DNA of 64,000 nucleotides, from contig CP006667.1 in assembly GCA_000471925.1 (NCBI GenBank), positions 310,001 to 374,000 of the forward strand, in the 5' to 3' direction. The position numbers and the translations under genes are program-made. Below, piece by piece: positions 17,899 through 26,265 of this stretch (positions are counted from its first letter, which is position 1; each line of letters starts with the position of its first letter). The stretch is from Ralstonia pickettii DTP0602 (GTDB lineage: Bacteria > Pseudomonadota > Gammaproteobacteria > Burkholderiales > Burkholderiaceae). Under the pieces are notes generated by a model, which was not told the origin of the DNA, made no database searches, and saw only the letters and a list, made by a program, of their open reading frames with translations.

Positions 17899-18828
17899 TC
17901 AGGCAAAGGCCTGCAGCGCGCCCTTCATCTTCTTCATTGCCGCGGCCTCGATCTGGCGGATGCGCTCGGCCGAGACGCCGAACTCGGCGGCCAGCTCATG
18001 CAGCGTGGCGCCGCCCGAGCCGTCGTCCTCGACGTTCAGCCAGCGCGCCTCGATGATGCGGCGGCTGCGCTCGTCCAGCTTGGCCAGCGCTTCTTCCAGG
18101 CCTTCGACCTGCATGCGGTCGTGGCGCTTGGCTTCCATCACGCGCGTGGGCTCGTTATGGTTGTCCGCCAGGTAGGCGATGGGGGCGAATTCCTCCTCGC
18201 CGTCGTCGATCTGGCCTTCCAGCGCCAGGTCGCCGCCCGACAGGCGGGTTTCCATCTCCATCACTTCTTCGGGCTTGACGTTCAGCTCGCGCGCCACCGC
18301 CTCGACCTGCTCCGGCGTGAACGTGTGCGAGCCCTGCTTGTGGCTGCGCAGGTTGAAGAACAGCTTGCGCTGGGCCTTGGTGGTCGCCACCTTGACCATG
18401 CGCCAGTTCTTCAGCACGTACTCGTGGATTTCGGCCTTGATCCAGTGCATCGCGTACGACACCAGGCGCACGCCCTGGTCGGGGTCGAAGCGCTTGACCG
18501 CCTTCATCAGGCCGATATTGCCTTCCTGGATCAGGTCGGCGTGCGGCAGGCCGTAGCCCAGGTACTGGCGGGCGATCGACACGACCAGGCGCAGGTGGGA
18601 CATCACCAGGCGGCGGGCCGCGTCAACGGAATCGTGGTCGCGGAGTTCGCGCGCCAGGCGCTGCTCTTCCTCCGCGGTCAACAGCGGAATTCGGTGAACA
18701 GCCTGGATATAGCTGTCGAGATTGCCCAGCGTGGCCGGGAAGGTCAGCGCCAGGCTACCCCCGTGCTTCGGGGCCGTCGGCAGACGGCTGGGGGTCAGGT
18801 TTTGGTCAGCAGACAAGACTGCGTTCAC
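17899..18828 (-). CDS. rpoH: RNA polymerase heat-shock sigma factor sigma-32
   Basis: 309-residue alternative sigma factor directing RNA polymerase to heat-shock promoters. Region 2 is visible as HLRLVVSIARQYLGYG, DLIQEGNIGLMKAVKRFDP and the sigma-32 RpoH-box segment KNWRMVKVATTKAQRKLFFNLR. Region 4 ends with GVSAERIRQIEAAAMKKMK, the helix-turn-helix. The gene stands alone, convergent with the oxidase locus. Its upstream region holds a sigma-70-like promoter and a perfect CIRCE element, so HrcA repression is likely on top of the post-transcriptional controls known for RpoH. Confidence 0.97.
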   Translation of the reverse strand: MNAVLSADQNLTPSRLPTAPKHGGSLALTFPATLGNLDSYIQAVHRIPLLTAEEEQRLARELRDHDSVDAARRLVMSHLRLVVSIARQYLGYGLPHADLIQEGNIGLMKAVKRFDPDQGVRLVSYAMHWIKAEIHEYVLKNWRMVKVATTKAQRKLFFNLRSHKQGSHTFTPEQVEAVARELNVKPEEVMEMETRLSGGDLALEGQIDDGEEEFAPIAYLADNHNEPTRVMEAKRHDRMQVEGLEEALAKLDERSRRIIEARWLNVEDDGSGGATLHELAAEFGVSAERIRQIEAAAMKKMKGALQAFA

Positions 18829-18914
18829 TCAATGGCTCCTTTCGCATCCGGCGGTTCGGTTGCCGGTGCGCCGCGCACCTTCTCTTGGGATGGGCGGCGG
18901 CACTGCAACGCATC

Positions 18915-18941
18915 TTAGCACTCAGGCCGGGTGAGTGCTAA
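18915..18941 (-). promoter_or_regulatory. CIRCE operator (HrcA site) in rpoH leader
   Basis: TTAGCACTC (18915-18923), a 9-bp spacer, and GAGTGCTAA (18933-18941): an exact match to the CIRCE inverted repeat bound by the HrcA repressor. It lies 87 bp upstream of the rpoH start and 42-68 bp inside the predicted promoter, hence in the 5' untranslated region. Confidence 0.93.
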
Positions 18942-18982
18942 TTGGAGTCCTGACTGTTGCGATAGTTCCCGACGATTGTCAT

Positions 18983-19011
18983 AGCATATTGGATAGCTAT
19001 TTCGCAATCAA
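18983..19011 (-). promoter_or_regulatory. sigma-70-type promoter of rpoH
   Basis: Read on the minus strand, TTGATT (19011-19006) and TATGCT (18988-18983) are separated by exactly 17 bp. A start near 18976 places the CIRCE element in the transcribed leader. The rest of the 348-bp gap between rpoH and the pirin gene shows no open frame that I would call a gene. Confidence 0.6.
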
Positions 19012-19177
19012 GCGCCGTCGGGGATACTCGCAGCAGGGCGCACTCAGTATTAGAGCAAAGCGTGCCCCGCCGGTTCTGCCCGCTGGTGGAATGATTTGTT
19101 GCACCAGCGGCTACACTCGACGCAAGCGGCGCCACGCTGGCATGCTTGCGAGCCTCTCTTATTCCACCGGAGAAGTT

Positions 19178-20056
19178 ATGTCTGCTATCGAACACTTGCT
19201 CAAGCCGCATGTGCGCGACCTGGGCGATTTCACCGTACGGCGGCTGCTGCCTGCAGCGGCAACCCAGACGGTAGGGCCGTTTATTTTCTTCGACCATATG
19301 GGGCCGGTGCAACTGCCGCCCGGGGAGGGAGCCGATGTGCGCCCCCATCCGCATATCGGCCTGGCCACCGTTACCTATATGTTCGAGGGCGAGATCATCC
19401 ACCGCGACAGCCTGGGCAGCGAGCAGGCGATCCGTCCGGGCGACGTCAACTGGATGACCGCCGGCCACGGCATCGTGCACTCCGAGCGTTCGCCGGACCA
19501 TGTGCGCGCGGCGGGCGCGCGGCTGCACGGCATCCAGACCTGGGTGGCGCTGCCGCAATCGCATGAAACCGACGAGCCGTCGTTCTTCCACCATCCGGCC
19601 GAGACCCTGCCACGCATCGAGCGGCCCGGCGTTCGCATGACCGTGATCGCCGGCGATGCCTTCGGCAAGACCTCGCCCGTCAAGGTGTTCAGCCGCACGC
19701 TGTATGTGGCGATCGAACTGGACGCGGGCGCCAGCGTGGAAATCCCGGCCGAGCATGCCCAGCGTGGCATCTACCCGGTGGACGGCGCCGTCACGCTGGA
19801 CGGCGAGCCGCTGCCGGCGGAACACATGGTGGTGCTGACGCCCGGCCAGAGCGCCACGCTGCTGGCCACGGCGCCGTCGCGCGTGATGCTGCTGGGCGGC
19901 GATCCGACCGACGGCCGCCGCTTTATCTACTGGAATTTCGTCGCGAGCAGCAAGGAAGCGATCGAGGCCGCCGCCAGGCGCTGGGAGGATGACCAGTTCC
20001 CACGGGTGCCGGGAGACGAGAACGAGCGCATCCCGCTGCCGCCGCGCAAGCCTTAA
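19178..20056 (+). CDS. pirin-family cupin protein
   Basis: 292-residue bicupin. The N-terminal cupin carries the metal-binding histidines of the family: the HPHIGLATVTYMFEGEIIHRDS segment and GDVNWMTAGHGIVHSER. A C-terminal pirin domain follows, with MLLGGDP and NFVASSKE. Some bacterial pirins act as quercetinases or redox sensors, so the role here is open. The ATG at 19178 begins the conserved protein (MSAIEHLLKPH). It is divergent from rpoH. Confidence 0.93.
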   Translation: MSAIEHLLKPHVRDLGDFTVRRLLPAAATQTVGPFIFFDHMGPVQLPPGEGADVRPHPHIGLATVTYMFEGEIIHRDSLGSEQAIRPGDVNWMTAGHGIVHSERSPDHVRAAGARLHGIQTWVALPQSHETDEPSFFHHPAETLPRIERPGVRMTVIAGDAFGKTSPVKVFSRTLYVAIELDAGASVEIPAEHAQRGIYPVDGAVTLDGEPLPAEHMVVLTPGQSATLLATAPSRVMLLGGDPTDGRRFIYWNFVASSKEAIEAAARRWEDDQFPRVPGDENERIPLPPRKP

Positions 20057-20075
20057 GGGAAGGAAAGGGGCCGGC

Positions 20076-21080
20076 TCAGACCGGGCTGGCCCAGGTCACC
20101 CGGGTGCCCTGCCGCAGGCATTCCCGGATCGCCTCGATCTGCGTGGCGATCGGCGCCGGTACCGGCACGGCGCCATCCAGCACGCGCCGGATCCAGGCCG
20201 CGGTCTGATCGACATCGCTGCCGGGTGGCAGCTCCGGCACTTCAGCCAGCGAGCCCCCGACAGGATCGACCAGCGTCTGCTGGTGCCCTTCATGCAGCCA
20301 GTCGATGCGGCTGTTGCGGCGCGCATCGGCCACCACTTCGCCTTCGGTCCCGCGTGCCAGCAGCACGTTGGCGGGTTCGTTCGAGAAGTAGTCGGTCAGC
20401 GTCTCGCGGTATTCCGGGTGCGTATAGCTGTACAGCCGCAGCCCTTCGGCGGGGGAGTGCTCGCCCACCGGTTGCAGCATCTTGGCGACCGTGTGCGAGG
20501 AATTGCGCAGCCCGATCACGGTGCGCCGGTCCAGCAGCTGCGACAGGCCGGGCGACAGCACGTCGACCGGCAGCACCGCCAGCGGCCCGTGGTCGGTGCC
20601 ATCGCGCAGCAGCGCCGAAGCCTCGGCCGTGGTGCCGCACAGGGGAACGCCCAGCGCCGCGAACAGCGTCATGCTGGTCACGCGGCCGTTGAACTCGCGC
20701 GAGCCATGCACCAGCACGGGGATGCCTTCATGCGCCAGCAGCAGCGCCAGCAGCGGCACCAGGTTGGGCTGCTTGCGCGCGCCGTTGTAGCTGGGGATCA
20801 CCACCACCTGCCGGTCCGGCGGCCCGGGCAGCGGCTCGCAGTGCGCATGGGCGGCCTCGAGCATGCCGGCGAGTTCGTGCGGCGCCTCGCCCTTGATGCG
20901 GTAGGCCATCAGCACGGCGCCGAGTTCGACGTCGGATACGCGCCCGGCCAGCATGGCGTCGAACAAGGCCTGGGCATCCTCGCGCGGCAGCGCGCGGGCG
21001 CCGTTGACGCCGCGGCCGATCTCCTTGATATAGCGGGCGGCAGGGAAGGGTGCGGCAAGCGTGGCGGCAGGCGTGGTCAT
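20076..21080 (-). CDS. ybiB: YbiB-like protein, anthranilate phosphoribosyltransferase fold
   Basis: 334-residue member of the glycosyltransferase-3/TrpD superfamily: an N-terminal helical domain (YIKEIGRGVNGARALPREDAQ), then a Rossmann-like domain with PSYNGARKQPNLVPLLALLLA and HGSREFNGRVTS. The E. coli homologue YbiB binds nucleic acids and has lost transferase activity. It is last in the nrt operon, 93 bp after nrtD on the same strand, so nitrate regulation is plausible. No tryptophan genes are near, which argues against anthranilate as substrate. Confidence 0.88.
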   Translation of the reverse strand: MTTPAATLAAPFPAARYIKEIGRGVNGARALPREDAQALFDAMLAGRVSDVELGAVLMAYRIKGEAPHELAGMLEAAHAHCEPLPGPPDRQVVVIPSYNGARKQPNLVPLLALLLAHEGIPVLVHGSREFNGRVTSMTLFAALGVPLCGTTAEASALLRDGTDHGPLAVLPVDVLSPGLSQLLDRRTVIGLRNSSHTVAKMLQPVGEHSPAEGLRLYSYTHPEYRETLTDYFSNEPANVLLARGTEGEVVADARRNSRIDWLHEGHQQTLVDPVGGSLAEVPELPPGSDVDQTAAWIRRVLDGAVPVPAPIATQIEAIRECLRQGTRVTWASPV

Positions 21081-21173
21081 GGCGGCGGGGGGTAGGAGTC
21101 TGTTCTGGGTTCATGATAGCGGAGCAGGGCCGCCGCGCCCATCGCCGCCGATGGGTGCGGCGGTCGGGCGAGC

Positions 21174-21977
21174 CTAGGCCGCCTCCCGCAGCGCCGGATT
21201 GCGCTGCTTGCGGTAGAGGAAATCCAGTACCGCGGTGCGGCAGGCGTGGTAGCTCTTGTCGTCGGCCAGCGCGACGCGGTCGCGCGGGCGCGGCAGGTCC
21301 ACCTTCAGGATCTCACCGATGGTCGCGGCGGGGCCATTGGTCATCATCACGATGCGGTCGGCCAGCAGCACGGCCTCGTCGACATCGTGGGTCACCATCA
21401 CCACCGTGCTCTGCGTGCGCGCGACGATCTTGATCAGCTCGTCCTGCAGGTGCGCGCGGGTGAGCGCATCGAGCGCGCCGAAGGGCTCGTCCATCAGCAG
21501 CACCTTGGGCGCCATCGCCAGCGCGCGGGCAATGCCCACCCGTTGCTTCATGCCGCCGGAGATCTCGTGCGGGTACTTGTTCTCGGCATGCGTCAGGCCC
21601 ACCAGCGACAGCGTGTCGTGCGTGCGCGCTTTCAGTTGTGCCTTGCTTTCGCTGGCGGCGAACACGCGCTCCACGCCCAGGTAGACGTTCTCGAAGCATG
21701 TCAGCCACGGTAGCAGCGAATGGTTCTGGAATACCACCGCGCGTTCCGGCCCCGGGCCGGCGATCTCGCGCCCGGCGCAGATCAGCGCGCCGGTGGTCGG
21801 CATGGCCAGGCCCGCGATCAGGTTCAACAGCGTGGACTTGCCGCAGCCGGAATGGCCGATCAGCGTAATGAACTCGCCCTCGGCGATATGCAGGTTGATA
21901 TCGCGCAGTGCCACGAACGGCCCCTTGCGCGTCTTGAAGGTCTGTCCGACGTTCTCGATGCTGACGAACTTTTCCAT
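21174..21977 (-). CDS. nrtD: nitrate ABC transporter ATP-binding protein
   Basis: 267-residue ABC ATPase energising nitrate import. It has Walker A GHSGCGKST, the signature SGGMKQRVGIARALA, Walker B VLLMDEPFGALDAL, and the H-loop MVTHDVDEA. The C-terminal SYHACRTAVLDFLYRKQ segment resembles NrtD/NasD. It follows nrtB after 18 bp, with a GGAG ribosome binding site before the ATG. Confidence 0.92.
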   Translation of the reverse strand: MEKFVSIENVGQTFKTRKGPFVALRDINLHIAEGEFITLIGHSGCGKSTLLNLIAGLAMPTTGALICAGREIAGPGPERAVVFQNHSLLPWLTCFENVYLGVERVFAASESKAQLKARTHDTLSLVGLTHAENKYPHEISGGMKQRVGIARALAMAPKVLLMDEPFGALDALTRAHLQDELIKIVARTQSTVVMVTHDVDEAVLLADRIVMMTNGPAATIGEILKVDLPRPRDRVALADDKSYHACRTAVLDFLYRKQRNPALREAA

Positions 21978-21995
21978 GGCGTTTCTCCCCGCGTA

Positions 21996-22901
21996 TCAGT
22001 TGGTGCCGTAGCTGAAGCGCCGGGCCAGCGCCAGCAGCGCGTGCTCGAGCAGCAGCCCGATGATGCCGATCACGAAGATCGCGATCACGATGTGCTCGAC
22101 CTTCAGGTTGTTCCACTCGTCCCACAGCCAGAAGCCGATGCCGGTGCCGCCGGTCAGCATCTCGGCCGCGACGATCACCAGCCACGCGGTGCCGATCGAC
22201 AGCCGCACGCCGGTCAGCATGTACGGCAGCACCGCCGGGAACAGCACGCGGGTGAAGACCTTCCACTCCGACAGATCCAGCACGCGCGCCACGTTCAGGT
22301 AGTCCTGCGGCACGCGCGTGACGCCGACCGCGGTGTTGATCACCATCGGCCAGATCGAGCAGATAAAGATCGCCCAGATCGCGGCCGGGTTGGCAGCCTT
22401 GAACAGGAGCAGCCCGATCGGCAGCCACGCCAGCGGTGAGACCGGGCGCAGCAGGCTGATCACCGGGGCGGTCATCGCGTTCAGAAAGGCGAAGCGCCCG
22501 ATCAGGAAGCCGGCCGGGATGCCGATCACCGCCGCGAGGCCGAAGCCTGCGGCCACGCGCGCCAGCGACGCCAGCACGTTCCAGCCGATGCCCTGGTCAT
22601 TGGGCCCGTTGCGGTAGAACGGGTCGGCAAACAGCGGCACTGCGGCGTTCCACGTCGCACCCGGCGTGGGGATGGCCGGGATCAGCGTGGCGATGCCATG
22701 CCAGGCCAGCACGAACAGGGCGAAGCCCAGTACCGGCGGCACGGTTTTCAGCACCAGCGCGCCGAGCGCGTCGCGGCGCTGCGCGCGCCGTTCCTGCGCG
22801 GCGAGTTCCTGCTCGCGCCGGCGGGCCCGTTCCTTGATGTCGGGATCGGCCGCAGTGGCCGCGGTTGCGCCTTTGGGCGCGGTATGGGCGATGGCATTCA
22901 C
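21996..22901 (-). CDS. nrtB: nitrate ABC transporter permease
   Basis: 301-residue inner-membrane permease of the NrtB/CmpB/SsuC type with about six helices. The ABC-permease EAA-like loop is seen around TRVPQDYLNVARVLDLSEWK. The gene uses a GTG start at 22901; an AAGGAG ribosome binding site stands 7-8 nt before it, and the upstream in-frame ATGs lack one. The first 60 residues are charged (RARRREQELAAQERRAQRR) and cytoplasmic. It lies 61 bp downstream of nrtA. Confidence 0.92.
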   Translation of the reverse strand: MNAIAHTAPKGATAATAADPDIKERARRREQELAAQERRAQRRDALGALVLKTVPPVLGFALFVLAWHGIATLIPAIPTPGATWNAAVPLFADPFYRNGPNDQGIGWNVLASLARVAAGFGLAAVIGIPAGFLIGRFAFLNAMTAPVISLLRPVSPLAWLPIGLLLFKAANPAAIWAIFICSIWPMVINTAVGVTRVPQDYLNVARVLDLSEWKVFTRVLFPAVLPYMLTGVRLSIGTAWLVIVAAEMLTGGTGIGFWLWDEWNNLKVEHIVIAIFVIGIIGLLLEHALLALARRFSYGTN

Positions 22902-22962
22902 GTCTGGCTCCTTTTTGTCAGGGGCACTGCGGATCAGTGGGGAAGTGGCGGCCCGAACTTCG

Positions 22963-24273
22963 TCAGGCCTTGATCTTGAAGCCATCGGCGTAGGCCTTCG
23001 GGTCCTTGGCATCCCAGACCACGCCGTCGATCAGCTTGGCAGTGCGGAAGTCGCTCTTGGGCAGCGGCACCTGCGCCGCGGCGGCGGCCTGCTTGTAGAC
23101 GTCGATGCGGTTCACCTGTTTCGCCACCGCGAGGTAGTCCGGATGCTCCTTCAGCAGGCCCCAGCGCTTGTGCTGGGTCAGGAACCACATGCCGTCGGAC
23201 AGATACGGGTAGTTGGCGCTGCCGTCCTGGTAGAACTTCATCGCGTCGGGGTCGTCCCAGGTCTTGCCCAGGCCGTTGTTGTAGCGGCCAAGCATGCGGT
23301 CCAGGATGATGTCCATGTCGGTGTTGACGTAGGACTTGGCGGCGATGGTCTCGGCGGTCTTGCGGCGGTTGGAGGCCGACGCGTCGATGTACTTGGACGC
23401 CTCCAGTATCGCGGCCACCATGGCGCGCGCGGTGTTGGGGTGCTTCTGCACGAAGTCCGCGGTGGTGCCGAGCGTTTTCTCCGGGTGGTTCTTCCAGATC
23501 GCCTGCGTGGTCTCGGCGGTGAAGCCGATCTTGTCGGCGATGGCGCGCGCGCCCCAGGGCTCGCCCACGCAGAAGCCGTCCATGTTGCCCACGCGCATGT
23601 TGGCCACCATCTGCGGCGGCGGCACGGTGATGGCCTTGGCGTCCTGCATCGGGTTGATGCCGTTGGCCGCCAGCCAGTAGTACAGCCACATCGCGTGCGT
23701 GCCGGTGGGGAAGGTCTGGGCGAAGGTGTAGTCGCGCTTCTCCTTCATCATCAGCGCCTTCAGGCTGGCACCGTCCTTGACGCCCTTTTCCGCCAGCTTG
23801 GACGACAGCGTGATGGCCTGGCCGTTGTTGTTCAGGTTCATCAGCACCGCCATGTCTTTCTTGGGGCCGCCAATGCCGAGCTGCACGCCGTAGATCAGGC
23901 CATACAGCACGTGCGCGGCATCGAGCTCGCCGTTGACCAGCTTGTCGCGCACGCCGGCCCAGGAGGCTTCCTTGGTCGGCGTGATCTTGATGCCGTATTT
24001 CTTGTCGATGCCGAGCGTGGACGCCATCACCACGGAGGCGCAGTCGGTCAGCGGGATAAAGCCGATGCGCACATCGGTCTTCTCCGGTGCGTCGGAGCCC
24101 GCTGCCCACGCCCCGGCGCGCACCAGCGGGTCGACCAGCGTCATCACGCTGGCGCCTGCAATGGTGGCGAGCACACGGCGGCGGCCGCTGCTGGCCGGCA
24201 CTGCATCGGCAGTAGCGTCGGAAACGTGGACGGCTGCGTGCAGCGGCTTGGTAATCCTGAGGCGAGAGGGCAT
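22963..24273 (-). CDS. nrtA: nitrate-binding periplasmic protein, NrtA/NasF type
   Basis: 436-residue solute-binding protein of the NrtA/CmpA family. The N-terminus holds a twin-arginine-like stretch (SGRRRVLATIAGASVM) before the cleavage region, so it should be exported; the Tat pathway is possible. The mature domain includes RIGFIPLTDCASVVMA, SWAGVRDKLVNGELDAAHVL, TGTHAMWLYYWLA and DGFCVGEPWGARA, which match nitrate-binding relatives. The ATG at 24273 comes right after a T-rich terminator tail, so expression depends on read-through of the leader. Confidence 0.92.
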   Translation of the reverse strand: MPSRLRITKPLHAAVHVSDATADAVPASSGRRRVLATIAGASVMTLVDPLVRAGAWAAGSDAPEKTDVRIGFIPLTDCASVVMASTLGIDKKYGIKITPTKEASWAGVRDKLVNGELDAAHVLYGLIYGVQLGIGGPKKDMAVLMNLNNNGQAITLSSKLAEKGVKDGASLKALMMKEKRDYTFAQTFPTGTHAMWLYYWLAANGINPMQDAKAITVPPPQMVANMRVGNMDGFCVGEPWGARAIADKIGFTAETTQAIWKNHPEKTLGTTADFVQKHPNTARAMVAAILEASKYIDASASNRRKTAETIAAKSYVNTDMDIILDRMLGRYNNGLGKTWDDPDAMKFYQDGSANYPYLSDGMWFLTQHKRWGLLKEHPDYLAVAKQVNRIDVYKQAAAAAQVPLPKSDFRTAKLIDGVVWDAKDPKAYADGFKIKA

Positions 24274-24285
24274 TGCATGGCTCCA

Positions 24286-24353
24286 AAAAAAAAGAAAAAA
24301 GCGTCCCCTTCCGCAGCCGGCTTCTCCAGAAGACCGTTGCGGCGCAGGGACGC
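24286..24353 (-). terminator. leader terminator just before nrtA
   Basis: On the minus strand a long interrupted hairpin begins GCGTCCC (24353-24347), continues with CCGCA, CGG and CTTC pairing to GAAG, CCG and TGCGG, and closes with GGGACGC (24307-24301). It is followed by fifteen residues that are all T except one C. It ends 12 bp before the nrtA ATG, so unless overridden it would abort the operon transcript. Confidence 0.88.
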
Positions 24354-24388
24354 CGTTGTCCGTGGCGTGACGCGGCCCGCGTTGGCCG
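24348..24388 (-). promoter_or_regulatory. tandem hexaloop hairpins, likely ANTAR (NasT) antitermination target
   Basis: Hairpin 1 (24388-24373, minus strand) is CGGCC-AACGCG-GGCCG. Hairpin 2 (24361-24348) is GGAC-AACGGC-GTCC. Both have six-base loops with A at position 1 and G at position 4, the hallmark of RNA bound by ANTAR proteins. The 3' strand of hairpin 2 overlaps the 5' strand of the terminator, so the two structures are mutually exclusive. Confidence 0.82.
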
Positions 24389-24437
24389 TGTCCGCCGAAA
24401 TTGTCGATCGGCCGCCGTTGGCCGATACCTGCATAAC

Positions 24438-24452
24438 GCAAGGCGTGTGCCA
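24438..24452 (-). promoter_or_regulatory. sigma-54 (-24/-12) promoter of the nrt operon
   Basis: TGGCACACGCCTTGC on the minus strand has GG and GC with the exact 10-bp separation required by RpoN. The predicted start, near 24426, gives a 153-nt leader holding both hexaloop hairpins and the terminator. The gap up to nasT (24453-24669) shows no gene. A near-palindromic GTGCAATGCAC at 24624-24634 could be an activator half-site, which is weak evidence. Confidence 0.75.
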
Positions 24453-24669
24453 GCCTGTGCAGTGCAACATTTGCGGGCGTGATTGTGGCGGCGAGGTTGC
24501 TGCGGGACGCGATTTGGTGAGGAATGTCCGAACGCGGTGCGTGCGTGATCGACACCGCCGTATCAGGGGGAGTGAGAGGGAGACAGCGGGAAGGGAAGGC
24601 ACCGCTTCAGCGGCGCCAGGATCGTGCAATGCACCAGCCCCGTGCGGCCGCGCACTGCGGGCTGGCGAA

Positions 24670-25317
24670 TCAGCCCATCACGTCGATCACGCGCTGTGCG
24701 GCATCCACCAGCTTCAGTCCACGCTCCATCGCCATGCTGCGCAGGCGCTTATAGGCTTCGTCCTCGGTGATGCCGCGCGCCTGCATCAGCAGGCCCTTGG
24801 CGCGCTCGACCACCTTGCGCTCGGCCAGCTTGAGGCGTGTGGCGTCGAGCTCGGCGCGCAGCTGCTGGTCGAGTTCGAAGCGGGCATAGGCCACGTCGAG
24901 CACCGTTTTGACGCGCTCGGCACGCAGGCCGTCGACGATATAGGCGGTGATGCCGGCCGTCAGCGCGGCCTTGATGCGCTGGCTGTCGTCGTTGTCGGTG
25001 AACAGTACGATCGGCCGCGGGGCGTGCTGGGTCGACACGCAGACGTGCTCGATGGTGTCGCGTGCGGCGGATTCCGAGGCGATGATCAGCATGTCCGGCT
25101 GGGTGGCCGTGATGACGTCAGGCAGGCGCAGGTCGGCGTCGACGATCTGGATCTCGGCAAAGCCCGCGCTGACCAGGCCGCTGCGAATAGTCTCTACATT
25201 CAGCGGATTGGCGTCGAGCGGGTCGCGCACGAGAAGGATGCGCAGCACCCGGCCTCCGGCGGAGGTGGCTGGTGCGGCATTCGGCGTGGGCGAGGGGGGC
25301 GGATGGCGTCGGGTCAT
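24670..25317 (-). CDS. nasT: NasT-type response regulator with ANTAR RNA-binding domain
   Basis: 215-residue protein: a receiver-like domain (about residues 20-145, beginning [17 protein letters not shown]) and a C-terminal ANTAR domain ([31 protein letters not shown]). The receiver is degenerate, as in NasT. NasT binds leader RNA and prevents termination when nitrate relieves inhibition by NasS. It lies immediately upstream of the nrt leader that contains the matching hairpins. No nasS is adjacent. The start at 25317 is the most likely, but a shorter form is possible. Confidence 0.92.
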   Translation of the reverse strand: MTRRHPPPSPTPNAAPATSAGGRVLRILLVRDPLDANPLNVETIRSGLVSAGFAEIQIVDADLRLPDVITATQPDMLIIASESAARDTIEHVCVSTQHAPRPIVLFTDNDDSQRIKAALTAGITAYIVDGLRAERVKTVLDVAYARFELDQQLRAELDATRLKLAERKVVERAKGLLMQARGITEDEAYKRLRSMAMERGLKLVDAAQRVIDVMG

Positions 25318-25559
25318 GGCTAGGCTCTGTTGCAGTGCGCCATGCAAGATTCGCGCCGGGTGAGAGTGGGTCACGCTGCGCCAGGCCGGTGCGGCTCGGC
25401 TGCGAGGATGCCTGGATTCATTGTATGCCGTTGTACGCGGCCAACCCGCGCGGTGTATCCTGTTGCCCTGCTGCGCCGGGCGCGTCTGCTGGCGACGCCG
25501 CAATGCTGCCCTCTGCAACCCGTGACGCAGTACTGATCAGAAAACATCTGGAGAGATGC

Positions 25560-26261
25560 ATGACCGAATTCGTGTTCGCCCCGCCGGCTCCCGTTGGCGT
25601 GCCGGTGCGTGGCAGCAACGCTAGCTTCCCGGTCCGGCGCGTGTACTGCGTCGGCCGCAACTACGCTGCCCATGCCCGTGAAATGGGCTCGGACCCCGAC
25701 CGCGAGCCGCCGTTCTTCTTCTGCAAGCCCTCCGACGCGGTCAGCTACGTCGCCGACGGCACCGAAGGCACCTTCCCGTATCCGCCGGGCACCGGCAACT
25801 GCCACTATGAGGTGGAGATGGTGGTCGCCATCGGCAAGGGCGGCCGCGATATCCCGGTGGACAAGGCTGCCGAGCATGTGTTCGGCTACGCCGTGGGCCT
25901 GGACATGACCCGCCGCGACCTGCAGAACGAATCGAAGAAGACGGGCCGCCCCTGGGAGACCGGCAAGGCCTTCGACCAGTCCGCGCCGATCGGCCCGATC
26001 GTGCCGGTCTCGGCCATCGGCCATCCGGAGAAGGGCGAGGTCACGCTGACAGTCAATGGCGTCGAGAAGCAGCGCGGCGACCTGTCCGACCTGATCTGGT
26101 CGGTGCCGGAGATGGTGTCGTACCTGTCCAGGCTGTTCGAGCTGCAGCCGGGCGATCTGATCTACAGCGGCACGCCCGAGGGCGTGGGCCCGGTGGTCAA
26201 GGGCGATGTCATGCAATGCCACGTCGGCGGCGTGGGCGATCTCACCATCAAGGTAGTCTGA
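25560..26261 (+). CDS. fumarylacetoacetate hydrolase family protein, likely fumarylpyruvate hydrolase
   Basis: 233-residue FAH-domain protein. Motifs are [35 protein letters not shown] with metal-binding glutamates, [10 protein letters not shown] and [14 protein letters not shown]. The small single-domain size and the partner gene 4 bp downstream, a maleylpyruvate/maleylacetoacetate isomerase, suggest the last step of gentisate degradation (NagK), which yields fumarate and pyruvate. Other oxaloacetase or acylpyruvase activities are possible. The ATG at 25560 has GGAGAG just upstream. Confidence 0.88.
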   Translation: MTEFVFAPPAPVGVPVRGSNASFPVRRVYCVGRNYAAHAREMGSDPDREPPFFFCKPSDAVSYVADGTEGTFPYPPGTGNCHYEVEMVVAIGKGGRDIPVDKAAEHVFGYAVGLDMTRRDLQNESKKTGRPWETGKAFDQSAPIGPIVPVSAIGHPEKGEVTLTVNGVEKQRGDLSDLIWSVPEMVSYLSRLFELQPGDLIYSGTPEGVGPVVKGDVMQCHVGGVGDLTIKVV

Positions 26262-26265
26262 TCCG

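Noticed and set aside
25431..25461. TTGTAC...TATCCT as a promoter for the FAH-family gene
   Set aside because: The spacing is 19 bp and the -10 match is weak.
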